Shown: positions 26,601-38,579, numbered from the stretch's first letter. The stretch: 64,000 bases of DNA from Sesamum alatum (GCA_034509735.1 JACGWO010000005.1:32208479-32272478), one strand, 5' to 3'. Made by a program: numbers and translations. Notes: generated by a model from the sequence alone, not told the origin.

Positions 26601-27811
26601 GAAATACTCAGGCGATCCAAATGTCTCAAGGTCTTCTGCCTGGGGTTTCAATGCCTTCTAGACCTCAGCAACCTGAACAACTGCCACCTCTGCAGCAGCA
26701 ACCACAACAACAGCAACAGCAGCATCCCCAGTTCCAACGGTCACCGATGATGCTGCAGACAAATTCAATGCAACATCTGAACAATATAGCTCAGAATGCA
26801 AATGTGCAACTTCAGCTGTTGCAACAACAGCAACAACCACAATTGCTTCAAGCACAACAGCAGCAGCAGCAGACAACAATGCAGAGAAAAATGATGCCGG
26901 GCCTTGGAACTGTTGGCATGGGCAATATTGGCAATAACATGGTTGGGCTTGGAGGCTTGCGCAGTGTCATGGGAATCGGCAGTGCTAGGGGGGTGGGCGC
27001 AACTGGTATTTCTGCACCGATGGGGCCTATCTCAAGCATCGGAAACATGAGCCCGAACCCCATGAATCTGAGTTCGGCTGCAAATATTAGCAACGCTATC
27101 CGATCTGGGACCCTTACACCAGCACAAGCTGCTTTTATGAAGCTAAGAATGGCACAAAACAGATCAAATGTGTTGGGGAACCCTCCATCAAGTATTGGAA
27201 ACATGCCTGGAGCTAGACAGATGCATCCAGGATCTGCTGGTCTTTCTATGCTGGGCCCTGCTCTCAACCGAGCCAATATCAATCAGATGCAGCGTACAGC
27301 TATGGGTCCGCCAAAATTGATGCCGGGAATGAATCCTTACATGACCCAGCAGCAGCAACAACAGCAACAGCAGCAACAACAACTTCAACAGCAGCAGCAA
27401 CACCAACAACAGCAGTTGCACTTGCAGCAGCAGCAGCAGCAACAGATGCAGCTGCAGCAGCAACAACAGCAGTTACAGCAGCAGCAGGAAACAACTTCAC
27501 CATTACAAGCTGTTCTTTCGCCTCAACAAGTGGGTTCGCCATCAAGTATTGGTGTTCCCCATCAGATGAATCAAACACAGCAGCAGCAACCACCACAACA
27601 GCAGGCCAGTCCCCAGCAGATGAGCCAGAGAACTCCGATGAGCCCACAATTGAGTTCAGGGAATATTCACCCGATGACTGCTGGAAATCCAGAAGCTTGT
27701 CCGGCAAGCCCTCAATTGAGTTCTCAGACTTTGGGCTCGGTGGGTAGTATCTCCAATTCCCCGATGGAGCTGCAAGGTGTGAATAAAAGTAACTCAGTAA
27801 ATAATGCATAG
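20604..27811 (+). CDS. PHL: PHL-like / SPT20-domain protein (late-flowering regulator)
   Basis: Twelve exons (20604-20771, 21249-21288, 21410-21474, 21599-21679, 22458-22538, 23124-23282, 23361-23459, 23539-24893, 25332-25558, 25631-25779, 26234-26272, 26357-27811) join in phase into 1305 residues, close to the length of Arabidopsis PHYTOCHROME-DEPENDENT LATE-FLOWERING. That protein is a nuclear factor that lets phytochrome B tune CONSTANS activity. The family carries an Spt20-like N-terminal domain related to a SAGA subunit. Here the N-terminus is MGISFKVSKNGRRFHPKP, and the Spt20-like part spans roughly residues 60-240 (motifs ESGRLPGDILDDIPCKYVDG and GDLM-EVESRILKALQP). A long Ser/Gln/Pro-rich middle follows, with one large 1355-nt exon, and then a conserved block ending in DLLAAQFCSL. 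The C-terminal exon is extremely Gln-rich. The minus-strand Leu/Ala frames here are shadows of the CAG/CAA repeats. The family call is firm; the flowering role is inferred by homology. Confidence 0.9.
27345..27490 (+). repeat. Coding CAG/CAA (polyglutamine) tract
   Basis: A mixed CAG/CAA run inside the last PHL exon encodes about 40 Gln residues broken by Leu, His and Met. Further Gln runs lie at 26690-26725, 26818-26880 and 27580-27605. CAG/CAA mixing limits slippage, but length variation among accessions is likely. Confidence 0.85.
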
Positions 27812-28494
27812 CGATTATCAGCTGTTTGATCTTCAAAATTTGGTTGTCATCCATTGTGGTCCAAGCTTGGGCTTGATAACATTGCCTAGTAAGTAGGACG
27901 GGTTTGAGACAGCAAGACAACTCGTATATACTTGGATTAAAGACAAGATCAGCCAGGCCCGGAGCATTGGTAATTGCTCATGTTTTCTACTGAGTGATCT
28001 CATACATGAAGAAGCCCTGTCTGGTGGGAGGAAGTACATAATTCCTTTCCTCTTCAACGGATATCAGCACTAATAATTTATGTGGATTAGCATTGTATGT
28101 CAATTAGAGACTGCCATCTTGTAGTTTTCTTGTGTTGGACTAGGATGATTTTGTCTATTCGGATTTGTTCGTTTAATTAGTTGGTACCGTGACAGGAAAA
28201 CAGTTACCTCAGTCAATGCTGTTTATGACTGTTGAAGCTATTCTAGCATGTGGCTCTAATGAAAATCATTGTAGTGACGATTGCTCGCTATGTTAAATTA
28301 ACTAACCAACCAAAACCGAAAGAAGCAATTCCTAATGTCAATGTGAAGGGATTACAATATTTCATATCAATCACCACTTAGTACACTTAAGCTGATAGTT
28401 GACTACAGTTATTTCTTCCCGCAAGTTACAATACATGGATGCATCTCCTCAGGGAAAACACAAACAGCAAAGTTGCAAACAAAACATAGAAGAA
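27812..28494. other. Convergent 3' flanks of PHL and oxidase copy A
   Basis: 3' UTR sequence of PHL on the plus strand and of the oxidase on the minus strand. No further gene is seen. The block near 28243-28310 (gtggctctaatgaaaatcat) has a relative at about 32280-32340, between the two oxidase copies. Confidence 0.6.
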
Positions 28495-31181
28495 TTAGAG
28501 TCTGCAGTGGACTCTATCAATCTCGGTGGTCACATGGCTTCTACATATATCCTTCACAGTGCAGCATCCTGATAGGGCCATGGTGAGCTCAAGCTCATCC
28601 TTTAGCATATTGATCACTCGGCTCACCCCGTGCTCTCCCTTTGCAGCCAACCCATAGATAACTGGTCTCCCAATCTGAAGAATATTGATTCACAACACTT
28701 ATTACCAGCAGAGTATCACTACAAACTGTATTGAACATGAGACTGTTCTTGTGAACTACAGAGTTATCAGTTTACCATCACAGCTTGTGCACCAAGAGCT
28801 AAGGCCTTGAATATATCAGTTCCCCTTCTCACTCCTCCATCAAAAAGAACGGGAATTTTCCCTTGTACAGCAACAACCACCTGTCAATATTCATGTCATC
28901 AGATTAGCATACGGTTTAGCAGTATAGCAAGAACATAAAAGCACCAAACTGCAACATGAGCTCGTTTCCAATTAACATTTTGGATTTGAGTACAAAAGAC
29001 TAACATTTATGAAGTCTGAGTTTTGCTTTTCGTATAGATAATATCCCAAGATCAAACTTATGGACTTAGGCGTTTCGTTAATTAGATATATACAAGAACG
29101 TGGGCAATCTATATCTACCATGTGTAATAAGAAGCATGGAAAAGAATACACCACCTCTTCTAGAACACTGATAGTGGATGGACTGTAGTCTAACTGACGT
29201 GCTCCGTGATTAGAAACAATGATTCCTGCAACACCTACTTCCAGGGCTCTTAACGCTGCAGAATAGCAAGGCAGATTATCAGCAGAATTGTTACAGTGAT
29301 GAGCATAGAAGGATCTATGACATAAAATACTCAGAGAATAGTGACATCTAGATGCAGGCCACTAAACTCTTCCACCAAATTATATCATCAGCCAAAGGTA
29401 ATCATTCATATCCATTAGTACGAGGCATTCAATACCATCTTCTCGGGTGAGAACCCCCTTGATGAGTACAGGCAAACTTGTAATGGATTTCAACCATCCT
29501 ATGTCCTGCAAAATGTGTTACAAAGGCATGTTTAATCAATTCTAATGTCTTTCACATCAAACCAGTAAAGTAGTTGAAATCGTACTGTAAACTGAATGAA
29601 AGTAACAAATTTGCAGCAAAGTTAAGAAGTTGCTAGTTCATACCTTCCAACACAATGAAGCATCAAGCACACCTGAGGCAAAGGCTTGAAGATTTGAACC
29701 CTTATCCTGTACAAGGAATGAGAATTAGTTTGAACAGGAAACACTATGCGAAAGCAGATCTAGTTAAAGAACTTGTTCATGCAGAAGCAATATATTGCAC
29801 ATTATCCATATCCAAACAGATTGGGCCATGTCCAACAGTCCAAGAGTAGTTAAAATACTCTTGCTAACGAATTCTCTTGTCTTCTCATAAAAAAATTCTT
29901 TCTAATGGATCTATCTATATGTCATCAGCATAAGTTATGATTCAGATTTAAGTTGCATTCTCAGAGCTGCACCATTGAATGAATATTTGCTTCACATTCC
30001 GCAAGCAAAAGTACTAATAGGTATAAAATCCACCTACCACGTCTTGATTTATTCAATACATATTGGTAGTGGCAAAACTTTCTCTGGTAGTGTGGCTATA
30101 AAGTATGAATACTTCTCCCTCAACTTACAGTGTCCACTTCTGTTGAAATGAGCCCTTCAAAATTCTTCAATTGAGGTGAAATCATCCTACAAAAGTATCA
30201 TGTCTGCTCAGCCATTACAGCAGGACGGTGTACTTTCCACATTGATGAGAAAGAGAAGTGAAAAGAGAACAGTAATGGTTAGGTTAGCTTAGAGAGGAAT
30301 AGATGAATTTTTTTACTTATTCTTAATGTCTGCCTCCCTTCGCCCAAGTCTAGGAGTATCAACAGTAAGAACTATAGCCTTGAATCCATTTCTTTCAGCT
30401 CTTTGCACCATGAAAGCTGATATTTCCCGCCTTTTGTAAACCTGCTTGCATAACATTGTTAATTTGGGTAGTAATGTCGACTAAAACATGAATTCGCCAA
30501 ATCGCTACAGGAAATTCAAGAATTATAAAAAGAACTTAAGAGATCACTAGTGCTTTAGAGAAGTACATATAATTGGAAGAAACGAACTGCATTGCAGCTA
30601 GAAGCAACTTCCTCGATCGTGCATGTTGAATTGAAGGACAACACCTGCAGTGCAAGGAGGCAATCAGCATTTAGCAAAACTGTCTGGTACTACTTGTATG
30701 AGATAGTACCATAATAACATTAGCGTTGGCCGAAGCTCTGGCTGTTGCAACTTCCCCTAGCACAAATACAATCACAACCTAGAATTAGAATTACTAATAA
30801 TGTCAGAACAGAGGACATACAAGTATTACACATACTAACCTTCAGGATGCGCCAACTTATGCATGGCTGTTGGAGCAATCATGATTGGGGCCAAGGTGTT
30901 GTAACCCATAATAGTTGTCGATGTATCTATTCTGCTTACATCTATGAGAACTCTTGGACGGATACTGAGTGATACCAAATAACATGTCAAAAGATAACGT
31001 GGTGTCAAAAACTTAGAGCAACAGGTTTAGGAACTTACAAAATCCTTTGAAATGCCTTCACATTTTCTTCAAGTGTGTGCTGGTCTTCTGCCCCCCCAGC
31101 GTAGAAGTCATAGAACATCTTTGGAAGGGCTAACCTTGCAAGTTCTTGAAACTCACTTACATTTACAGGTTCAGCCTCCAT
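28495..31181 (-). CDS. Peroxisomal (S)-2-hydroxy-acid oxidase, copy A
   Basis: Eleven exons on the minus strand (31181-31039, 30964-30840, 30756-30710, 30644-30567, 30441-30317, 30186-30129, 29706-29644, 29505-29436, 29255-29155, 28880-28776, 28674-28495) join in phase into 364 residues. The protein is an FMN-dependent enzyme of the glycolate oxidase family that oxidises 2-hydroxy acids to 2-oxo acids with H2O2 release. Conserved features are [35 protein letters not shown] (catalytic-site Lys), [10 protein letters not shown] (catalytic His and Arg) and [10 protein letters not shown]. It has YDFYAGG where leaf glycolate oxidase has a substrate-binding Tyr (YDYY), and LSFNSTC where that enzyme has a Trp, both typical of the medium/long-chain hydroxy-acid oxidase branch. 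The C-terminal CRL fits a PTS1 peroxisomal signal. It is the intact member of a tandem pair. Confidence 0.93.
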
Positions 31182-31860
31182 CTCAATTAGCCTGCTAAAC
31201 ACCGGCTTCCCGATCACAGTTCTTGATTGGGTAACTTCATGAGCAATATTAATTACATGCATAAGTTGTATGCTTGAATCAAAGATCATCAAAGTTTGAG
31301 GATTGAAAAAGCTCACATCTTCGAACTCAACTTCATCAAGATACACAGACTTTTCATCTTTCAAGTTCATTTCACACACAACTAGGGAAGCCTTTCAATA
31401 GCACATTCGCATAACTCACAAAGAAAAAATTATACACTTCATACTACATAATAGTGCAATGGGGATAAAATCCAGCGGATTTCATACTACTATATACACA
31501 TACATACGTGTGTGTGTGTTTGTGGGATCATCGAAATTAGAGAAATGCTCCAAGAAACACAGCAAATAAAGCATCATAACTCTTAAAGGAGGCAGAAAAA
31601 CGTTTCTATAGCTGATCACTTGGATTTGGAGGGTTAATTTTGCTCGAAAATATGAAGGCTGCTTCACTGGCACAACATGATTTTCAGGGAAAAAGAGTTA
31701 GAAAGGAAAAGGAAAAAAGTAATCACCTGAAGAATGTCTTCAGTAGACCTGAAACGCGCGGAGTTTCGAAAGGGTATTTGGGTTACCAAGTGAGCTTCTG
31801 TTAATGGAGGTATGTCAGTTGACTCCCACTTCAATGTTGCAGGAGAAGGGCATTCTTGTC
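31182..31860 (-). promoter_or_regulatory. 5' leader and leader intron of oxidase copy A
   Basis: A probable non-coding first exon lies around 31727-31860 (minus strand), ending ...CTTCAG before a GTGATT donor. The intron would end just before the ATG. The same layout is kept in copy B, but there the exon has lost about 47 bp. Exact transcription start not determined. Confidence 0.4.
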
Positions 31861-32184
31861 AGCTACAATAGCCAAAAGTAAAAAAGTGTACTGTATAATC
31901 ATTAACAATAGCCGTTGTTTCAATAGAAAATTCAAAACATTTATTCATAATTATAAACCAGCAAGCGGTTTGGTCACGGCTAAGAACTTCGGTAAATATT
32001 TTGGACATAGTTAAAATCATGATAAATATTTATTTAAAAATTGCTTTTCGTTTTTTTTTTTCTCTAAGAATATAAGTTTCCCAAAACAAACAAATATTTA
32101 ATATTTTGTTTTTGATGCTCGATAAATATTATCTTTTCAAAGTCAGAAAATTAGTTCAAAGTCCTCTGTGTAATCTACGAGGTA
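31861..32184. other. Inter-copy spacer with transposon-like repeat
   Basis: Contains 'ttggacatagttaaaatcatgataaatatttattt', related to 44880-45030, where 'atgacaaatatttatttgag' and 'catggctaaaaactatg' recur. Repeated words of this kind are typical of subterminal repeats of CACTA-type elements; that classification is an inference. Confidence 0.35.
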
Positions 32185-32340
32185 AGAGCTTCCAATTTGT
32201 TCAGAAGGCTCTAGGATGATCATGTCAGAATGCAAATGTGCAACTTCAGCTATTGCAACAGCAGCAGCAACCATTCTTATGTGACTCTAATGAAAATCAT
32301 TTTATTACTATTTTTGTTATGATAACTCCACTCGGTATGT
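32185..32340 (+). pseudogene. Mosaic fragments of the PHL gene
   Basis: Three short blocks match separate parts of the PHL locus, in the same order and orientation. 'agcttccaatttgttc...' with 'aggatgatcatgtcaga' matches the exon starting at 25631. 'atgcaaatgtgcaacttcag' plus a CAG run matches about 26796-26840 in the last exon. 'gactctaatgaaaatcat' matches the 3' flank near 28250. Large internal deletions join them at short shared words (such as tcaga). It is non-coding and shows that the block duplicated with the oxidase gene once reached into PHL. Confidence 0.7.
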
Positions 32341-32685
32341 TAAACAAACGGTTTAATTGCACAAAATCCCTCCTGTATTTTAAAAACTCGACGAAAAACC
32401 TTTCTATATTTTAAAAATAGACTAAAAACCCTCTTTTGATTTATTAAATGTAGTTCAGTCCCCCCCCATCCGTTAAATAGACTTAACAACGTTATTTTTT
32501 TTTTTCATATGACCGTTATGCTCTTTTTATTATATATTATTTTTTATTGTAATAACCGTTGGATCTTTGATTATACGAAGGGATTACATCATTCACAGTT
32601 TGTACACTTAAGCTGGCAATTGTTATTGTTGCCACAAGTTACAATACATAGATGCATCTCATCAGGGGAAACAACAGCAGAAGAA
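32341..32685. other. Spacer downstream of oxidase copy B
   Basis: Sequence around 32350-32500 has words typical of one arm of a foldback element (aaaaccctcttttgatttatt, then a C run). From about 32579 it aligns to the 3' flank of copy A (28347 onward), which marks one edge of the duplicated unit. No gene. Confidence 0.5.
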
Positions 32686-35600
32686 TTACAGTCTGCAATA
32701 ATGGAGTCTATCAATCTCAGTGCTCACATGGCTCCTAGATATATCCTTCACAGTGCAGCATCCTGATAGGGCCATGGTGAGCTCAAGCTCATCCTTCAGC
32801 ATATTGATCACTCGGCTCACACCGTGCTCTCCCTTTGCAGCCAAACCATAGATAACGGGTCTCCCAATCTGAAGAACATCGATTCACAACAGTTATTACC
32901 GGCATACTATCACTACAAGTCTACAAACTGTATTGAACATGAGACTGTTCTTGTGCACTACAAAGTTATCAGTTTACCATCACAGCTTGTGCACCAAGAG
33001 CTAAGGCCTTGAATATATCAGTTCCCCGTCTCACTCCTCCATCAAAAAGAACGGGAATTTTCCCTTGTACAGCAACAACCACCTGTCAATATTCATATCA
33101 TCAGATTAGCATATGGTTTAGCAGTATAGCAAGAACATCAAAGCACCAAACGGTAACATGGGCTCGTTTCCAATTAATATTTTGATCTAAGTATAACAGA
33201 TGAAGTCTGAGTTTACCTTTTCGTATAGATAATATCCCAAGATCTTAGTCGTTCCATTCATTAGATAATATACCAAGAATGTGAGCAATCTATATCTACC
33301 ATGCATAATAAGAAGCATAGAAAAGAATAGACAACCTCTTCTAGAACATTGATAGTGGCTGGACTATAGTCTAGCTGACGTGCTCCGTGATTAGAAACAA
33401 TAATTCCTGCAACACCTACTTCCAGGGCTCTCAATGCTGCAGAATGATAGCAAGGCAGATTATCAGCACAATTGTTACAGTGATGAGAATACAAGGATCT
33501 ATGACATAAAGTACCCAGAATAGTGACATCTGGATGCAGGCCACTGAAGCCTATAAATGATAATTAGGCAGGAAAATAAGACATGCCAAGAGATTTCTCT
33601 TTCCAGAAAACTTGACATTGAAATAAAATGGCTTTGCTATATGACATCTTGCAAAAGAGAGATTAAATAAAGAAACGGATTAGAACAAGTAAAAATTTCA
33701 TTTCAGATAATAATTGAGCTCTTTCACCAAATGATTTCATCAGCCAAAGCTTATCATTCATATCCATTAGTACAAGGCATTTAATACCATCTTCTCGGGT
33801 GAGAACCCCCTTAATGAGTACAGGCAAACTTGTAATGGATTTCAACCATCCTATGTCCTGCAAAATGTGTTACAAACGAGTGTTTAATCAATTCAAATGA
33901 CATGATTTACATAGAAGCATGTAACTGATGTTTTTTAATGCCTTTCTCATCAAACCAGTAAAGAGTTGAAGTGGTACTGTAAACTGAATGAAAGTAACAA
34001 ATTTGCAGCAGAGTTAAGGAGTTGCTAGAACATACCTTCCAACACAATGAAGCATCAAGCACACCTGAGGCAAAGGCTTGAACATTTGAACCCTTTTCCT
34101 GTACAACGATTGACAATTAGTTTTAACACAAAACACTATGCGAAAGCAGATCTCAGTGAAAGAACTTGTTCGTGCAGAAGCAATATATTGCGCATTATCC
34201 ATATCCAAACAGGTTGGGCCATGTCCGAGAGTAGTTAAAATACTCTTGTTAACAAATTCTCTTGTGTTTTATATCTGGATCTATCTATGTATCATCAGCA
34301 TAAGTTATGATTCAGATTTAGGTCGCATTCTAAGAGCTGCACCATTGAATGAATATTTGATTGACATTCCACAAGCAAAAGTATTAGCATAATTGCATTT
34401 TAATATTTAAATTATAACATATGCCCCTTCATTTTCCTCCATTGATGTTGAGGTTAGTGGAGTTGGTGGATGTTTATGGCCATAATATTTGTAACATTTC
34501 TTCTTCAATACCATCTCCCACTACTACACCATACTTACTCATTGTTATAACCACTTACTAGCCATTTATCCCCATTATCTCTTGTAACTCATTTATTATC
34601 CACTAATTATATTAAAGTAATGGATGCATTTCTACATCTATAAATGGGGGCATCATTCTAAGTGTTGAGACACAACATACCAATTCCTACATGCAATTAT
34701 CCTATAAGAGAGAGTTATATTAGTTGTAGGAAGGTGTTCTTTTTTGTGGAGCTTTGGAGTCTACAACTTGTCCAATGTGAGTTAGAATCATACAACGTTG
34801 TCGGGCTGTTGTATCCTAGAGGGGACAAGTCAAGAGTGATACTGTTGCACCAATGATTTACTACAGTGGGATTGAATCTCCTTAAAGAGAGCGAGATATC
34901 AGCGCCTCAGCTTGAAGATATTTTGTGTGTTTCCAACTAGAATTGTTATTTTCTCAACAAAAACTACTAATAGGTATAAAAACACACCTACCACGTCTTG
35001 ATTTATTCAATACATATTGGAAATGGCAAATCATTTTATGCTAGTGTGGCTATAAAGTATGAATGCTTCTCCCTCAACTTACAGCGCCCACTTCTGTTGA
35101 AATGAGCCCTTCAAAATTCTTCAATTGAGGTACAACCATCCTACAAAAATATCATGTCTGCTCAGCCATTATAGCAGGATGGTGTACTTTTCCGCATTGG
35201 TGAGAAAGAGAAGTAAAAAGAGAACAGTAGTGGTTAGGTTAGCTTAGTGAGGAATAGAAAAATTTTCACTTATTCTTAATGTCTGCCTCCTTTCGCCCAC
35301 GTCGAGGAGTATCAACAGTAAGAATTATAGCCTTGAATCCATTTCTTTCAGCTCTTTGCACCATGAAAGCTGATATTTCGCGCCTTTTGAACACCTGCTT
35401 GCATAACATTGTTAATTTGGGTAGTAATGTGGACTAAAACATGAACTCTCCAAATCGCTACAGGAAATTCAAGAATTATAAAAAGAGCTTAAGAGATCGC
35501 TATGCTTTAGAGAAGTACATATAATTGGAAGAAACGAACTGCATTGCAGCTAGAAGCAACTTCCTCAACCGTGCATGTTGAATTGAAGGACAACACCTAC

Positions 35601-36130
35601 GGTGCAGGGAAGCAATCAGCATTTAGCAAAACTATGTGGTACTTGTATGAGATAGTACCAAAATAACATTGGCGGTGGCCGAAGCTCTGGCTGTTGCAAC
35701 TTCCCCTAGCATAAATACAATCACAACCACGAATTAGAATTACTAATAATGTCAGATCAGAGGACATACAAGTATTACACATACTAACCTTCAGGATGAG
35801 CCAACTTATGCCTGGCTGTCGGAGCAATCATGATTGGGGCCGAGGTGTTGTAACCCATAATAGTTGTCGATGTGTCTATTCTGCTTACATCTATGAGAAC
35901 TCTTGGACGGATACTGAGTGATACCAAATAACATGTCAAAAGATAACACGCTGTCAAGAACTTAGAGCAACAGGTTTAGGAACTTACAAAATCCTTTGAA
36001 ATGCCTTCACATTTTCTTCAAGTGTGTGCTGGTCTTCTGCCCCCCCAGCGTAATAGTCATAGAACATCTTTGGAAGGGCTAACCTTGCAAGTTCTTGAAA
36101 CTCACTTACATTCACAGGTTCAGCCTCCAT
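32686..36130 (-). CDS. 2-hydroxy-acid oxidase, tandem copy B (diverged)
   Basis: The same eleven exons as copy A are all present with intact splice sites (36130-35988, 35913-35789, 35705-35659, 35596-35519, 35394-35270, 35140-35083, 34098-34036, 33857-33788, 33436-33336, 33082-32978, 32868-32686) and give 365 residues without a stop. Three residues at conserved sites differ from copy A. PTAM becomes PTAR in the [12 protein letters not shown] motif. [11 protein letters not shown] becomes [11 protein letters not shown], changing a Leu that lines the active site and an Arg that follows it in glycolate oxidase. It also has YDYY rather than YDFY. The C-terminus keeps CRL (PTS1). The sixth intron carries a solo LTR. 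The frame is open, so I call it a CDS, but a loss of activity or a change in substrate is possible. Confidence 0.8.
34382..34959. mobile_element. Solo LTR (Copia-like) inside an intron of oxidase copy B
   Basis: Copy A has an uninterrupted 'gcaaaagtactaatagg' here. In copy B the word is split by 578 bp that begin TATTAG (a likely mutated TGTTAG) and end CTCAACA. It is flanked by AAAAG on the left and AAAAC on the right, a 5-bp target duplication with one change. Internal words such as 'tctataaatgggggcatc' look like LTR promoter sequence. The strand is uncertain. The insertion happened after the gene duplication. Confidence 0.7.
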
Positions 36131-37075
36131 GTAATTAGCCTGCAAAACACCGGCTTCCCGATCACAATTCTTGATAAAAATAACTTCATTAATTTCATCA
36201 GCAATATTAAATTAAATGCATAAGTTGTATGCTTGAATCAAAGATCATCAAAGTTTGAGGACTGAGAAAGCTCACATCTTTAAACTCAACTTCATCAAGA
36301 TATACAGACTTTTCATCTTTCAAGTTCATTTCACACACAACTAGGGAAGCCCTTCAATAGCACAATCCAGATCAAGCATAACTCACACACAAAAAATTAT
36401 ACACTTCCTACTACATAATAGTGCAATGAAGATATAATCCAGCGGATTTCATACTAATATATACACACATAGATACGTGTGTGTGTGCGATCATCCAAAT
36501 TAGAGAAATTTTCCAAGAAACAGCAAGATAAAGCATCATAACTCTTAAACGAGGCAGAAAAACTTTTCCATAGCTGATCACTTGGATTGGTGGGTTAATT
36601 TTGCTCGAAATATGAAGCCTACTTCACTGGGACAACATGATTTTCAGGAAAAAAAAACTTAGAAAGGAAAAGGAAAAAAGAAATCACCTGAAGAAGGTTT
36701 TTTGGGTTACCAAGTGAGCTTCTGTTGATGGAGGTATATCAGCTGACTCCTACTTCATGTTGCCGAAGAAGGGCATTCTTGTCATTTGATGTCTTTTTTT
36801 TTTGTCTGTTTTTATTTTTTAAATTAATTTAATTTTTATATTTATTTGTCTAACTTCCAACTTCCTCACTATCTTTTACTTATTGCTTTTTTTTAAGAGA
36901 AAAATTTCATCCATCTTTTCTTTTGTCACCACTTTATTATAAATTTAACATTAACATAATTATTTTTTTATATATCTTATTAAGTAATACAAATTTTATA
37001 AAAAAAATATTAAATAATACTAAAAAATTATGCGCACAAATAGAGTGTGCCACAAATTACTAGTTATGTATTAAG
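36131..37075. other. Leader of oxidase copy B and intergenic DNA
   Basis: Up to about 36782 the sequence aligns with the 5' leader region of copy A (31182-31858), which gives the other edge of the tandem duplication. The leader exon has lost about 47 bp relative to copy A. The rest is AT-rich and without a gene. Confidence 0.55.
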
Positions 37076-37850
37076 GGAGTGTTTGCGAGAGCATCTGCTT
37101 TTAAAGAAGTGATTTTCGTAGAAAAAGTTGAAAGTTGTAGCAGAATCAAAAGTGGGTAGTGTTTGTAAAAAAAGTGAAAAGCAGATAAAAGCTAAATTGG
37201 TAGTGTTTGGGAGAAAAACACTTCTAAAACACGTTTAATTGATTAAAGACCGTTTTGTCCCCATGTATTAAACAGATGCTATTTGCCTTAATATTTGCAC
37301 TTATCTCTTAATTATAAATATTTTCTCAAAAATAATAATTTTTATTTCAATTAGTATCATATTTAATTTTTTACAAAATGATTATAATTTATATTATTAA
37401 AATATTCAATACTATTAGAAAAACTGTATGTAATATAATTGTTCATTCATGCACAATAAATAAACTTACAATATTGACAAAATAATTATTATTTTTTAAT
37501 TAACCTTAGAAATTTAATTTATATTTTTCTATGAAATTATAAATTTTTTTAGTGATAAATTATTCAAATTATTTAAAATTTCTAATGAGTAATTTTCAAA
37601 ATACATTAAAAAGGATAAAATCGAATTGAAATTACTATAATGAGGGTAAAGTAGTCTAAAAAGAAGTTGAATTTATTTACAAAAAAGCCAAAGTAGCTAG
37701 AAACACCCCCTAATGTGCTTCCAGCTTTTGGCTTAAAAGTGCTTTCTGTAGCAGTTACAGAAGCAGAAGTTGGCATCCCAAACACCTCAAAAGTGCTTTT
37801 TAGCATCCAGAAGCTGAAAACCGCTTTTTAGAAGCGCACGCAAACACTCC
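37076..37850. mobile_element. MITE-like element with inverted ends
   Basis: The left end GGAGTGTTTGCGAGAGCATC is mirrored by the right end, whose reverse complement reads GGAGTGTTTGCGTGCGCTTC. Words such as 'aaaagtg', 'gaagc' and 'agcttttggctt' cluster near both ends. The middle is AT-rich and non-coding. I could not find a clear target duplication, so the superfamily (hAT or PIF type) is open. Confidence 0.55.
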
Positions 37851-37973
37851 ATACAGTTCAAAAATTTTAGAAAACTAATTTTGGCAAGGATACTGTAAAT
37901 TGACTGTAATGCCCTTCCATAAATAACTATAATTTTTAATTAATTAGTTATATAGATAGCTTTCTATTGATAC

Positions 37974-38249
37974 TGATGTGGTAGTGGTGTTTAGTGAAGG
38001 ATTAATCGGGAAAAATTGTCTCGACACAATTGCACCCCAAGTCTTTAGTGAGAGAAATATTGTATGAGAGGTCAAATCAATGAATAGTAGCTTAGTATTA
38101 AAAAATAATATATCTTGTATTTATAGTGATTTGGTTATTTTATGGTAAAATAGGGTGCATATATTTACCATGTGGTATACGTATGAAAATTACCATTATA
38201 CCCTTGTAAGTAAATTATTATTAAATTATTATTACTATAATATACATCA
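37974..38249 (-). repeat. LTR (3' LTR of the element)
   Basis: 276 bp, TGATG...CATCA, paired with 43948-44223 at 273 of 276 positions. Confidence 0.9.
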
Positions 38250-38266
38250 TACAGCCCCCCACTCTC
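38250..38266 (-). other. Polypurine tract
   Basis: On the minus strand GAGAGTGGGGGGCTGTA abuts the 3' LTR and provides the purine-rich plus-strand primer expected there. Confidence 0.6.
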
Positions 38267-38579
38267 GGACGGAATACTTCGCAAGAAACAGTAATCCGGA
38301 TAAGAGTAAGAATTCTTTGCAAGAAAAAATTGAAGCGTTGAATGCATGGGTAAGGGCGGGTGGGAATCCATTAATTGTTCTCGAATGAGTTGCTAGAAGA
38401 CGTGTGAGTCGTCCGAGAATAAGAAAACATGGGATGCATCTAAGGCCCCTCAAATAGCACGGTTATTTGAATTAATATTGAAAAGGCTAATCGACCCAAG
38501 ATTTGTGGCGCAAACTCAATACTATTGTTGAAAGTGACCTAGCTCAAAGTGGTCAAGCCACCTAGCCAGAACAAAGCCC

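Noticed and set aside
26658..27920. Long minus-strand Leu/Ala/Val frames
   Set aside because: They are reverse readings of the CAG/CAA glutamine tracts in the PHL exon and have no independent support.
29655..29849. Plus-strand frames antisense to the oxidase exons (29655-29849 and 34047-34392)
   Set aside because: Shadows of the minus-strand exons '[19 protein letters not shown]' in both copies.
31182..31379. N-terminal extension of oxidase copy A (start at 31379)
   Set aside because: The upstream residues do not resemble any hydroxy-acid oxidase. The ATG at 31181 gives the family start, and the upstream part lies in the probable leader intron.
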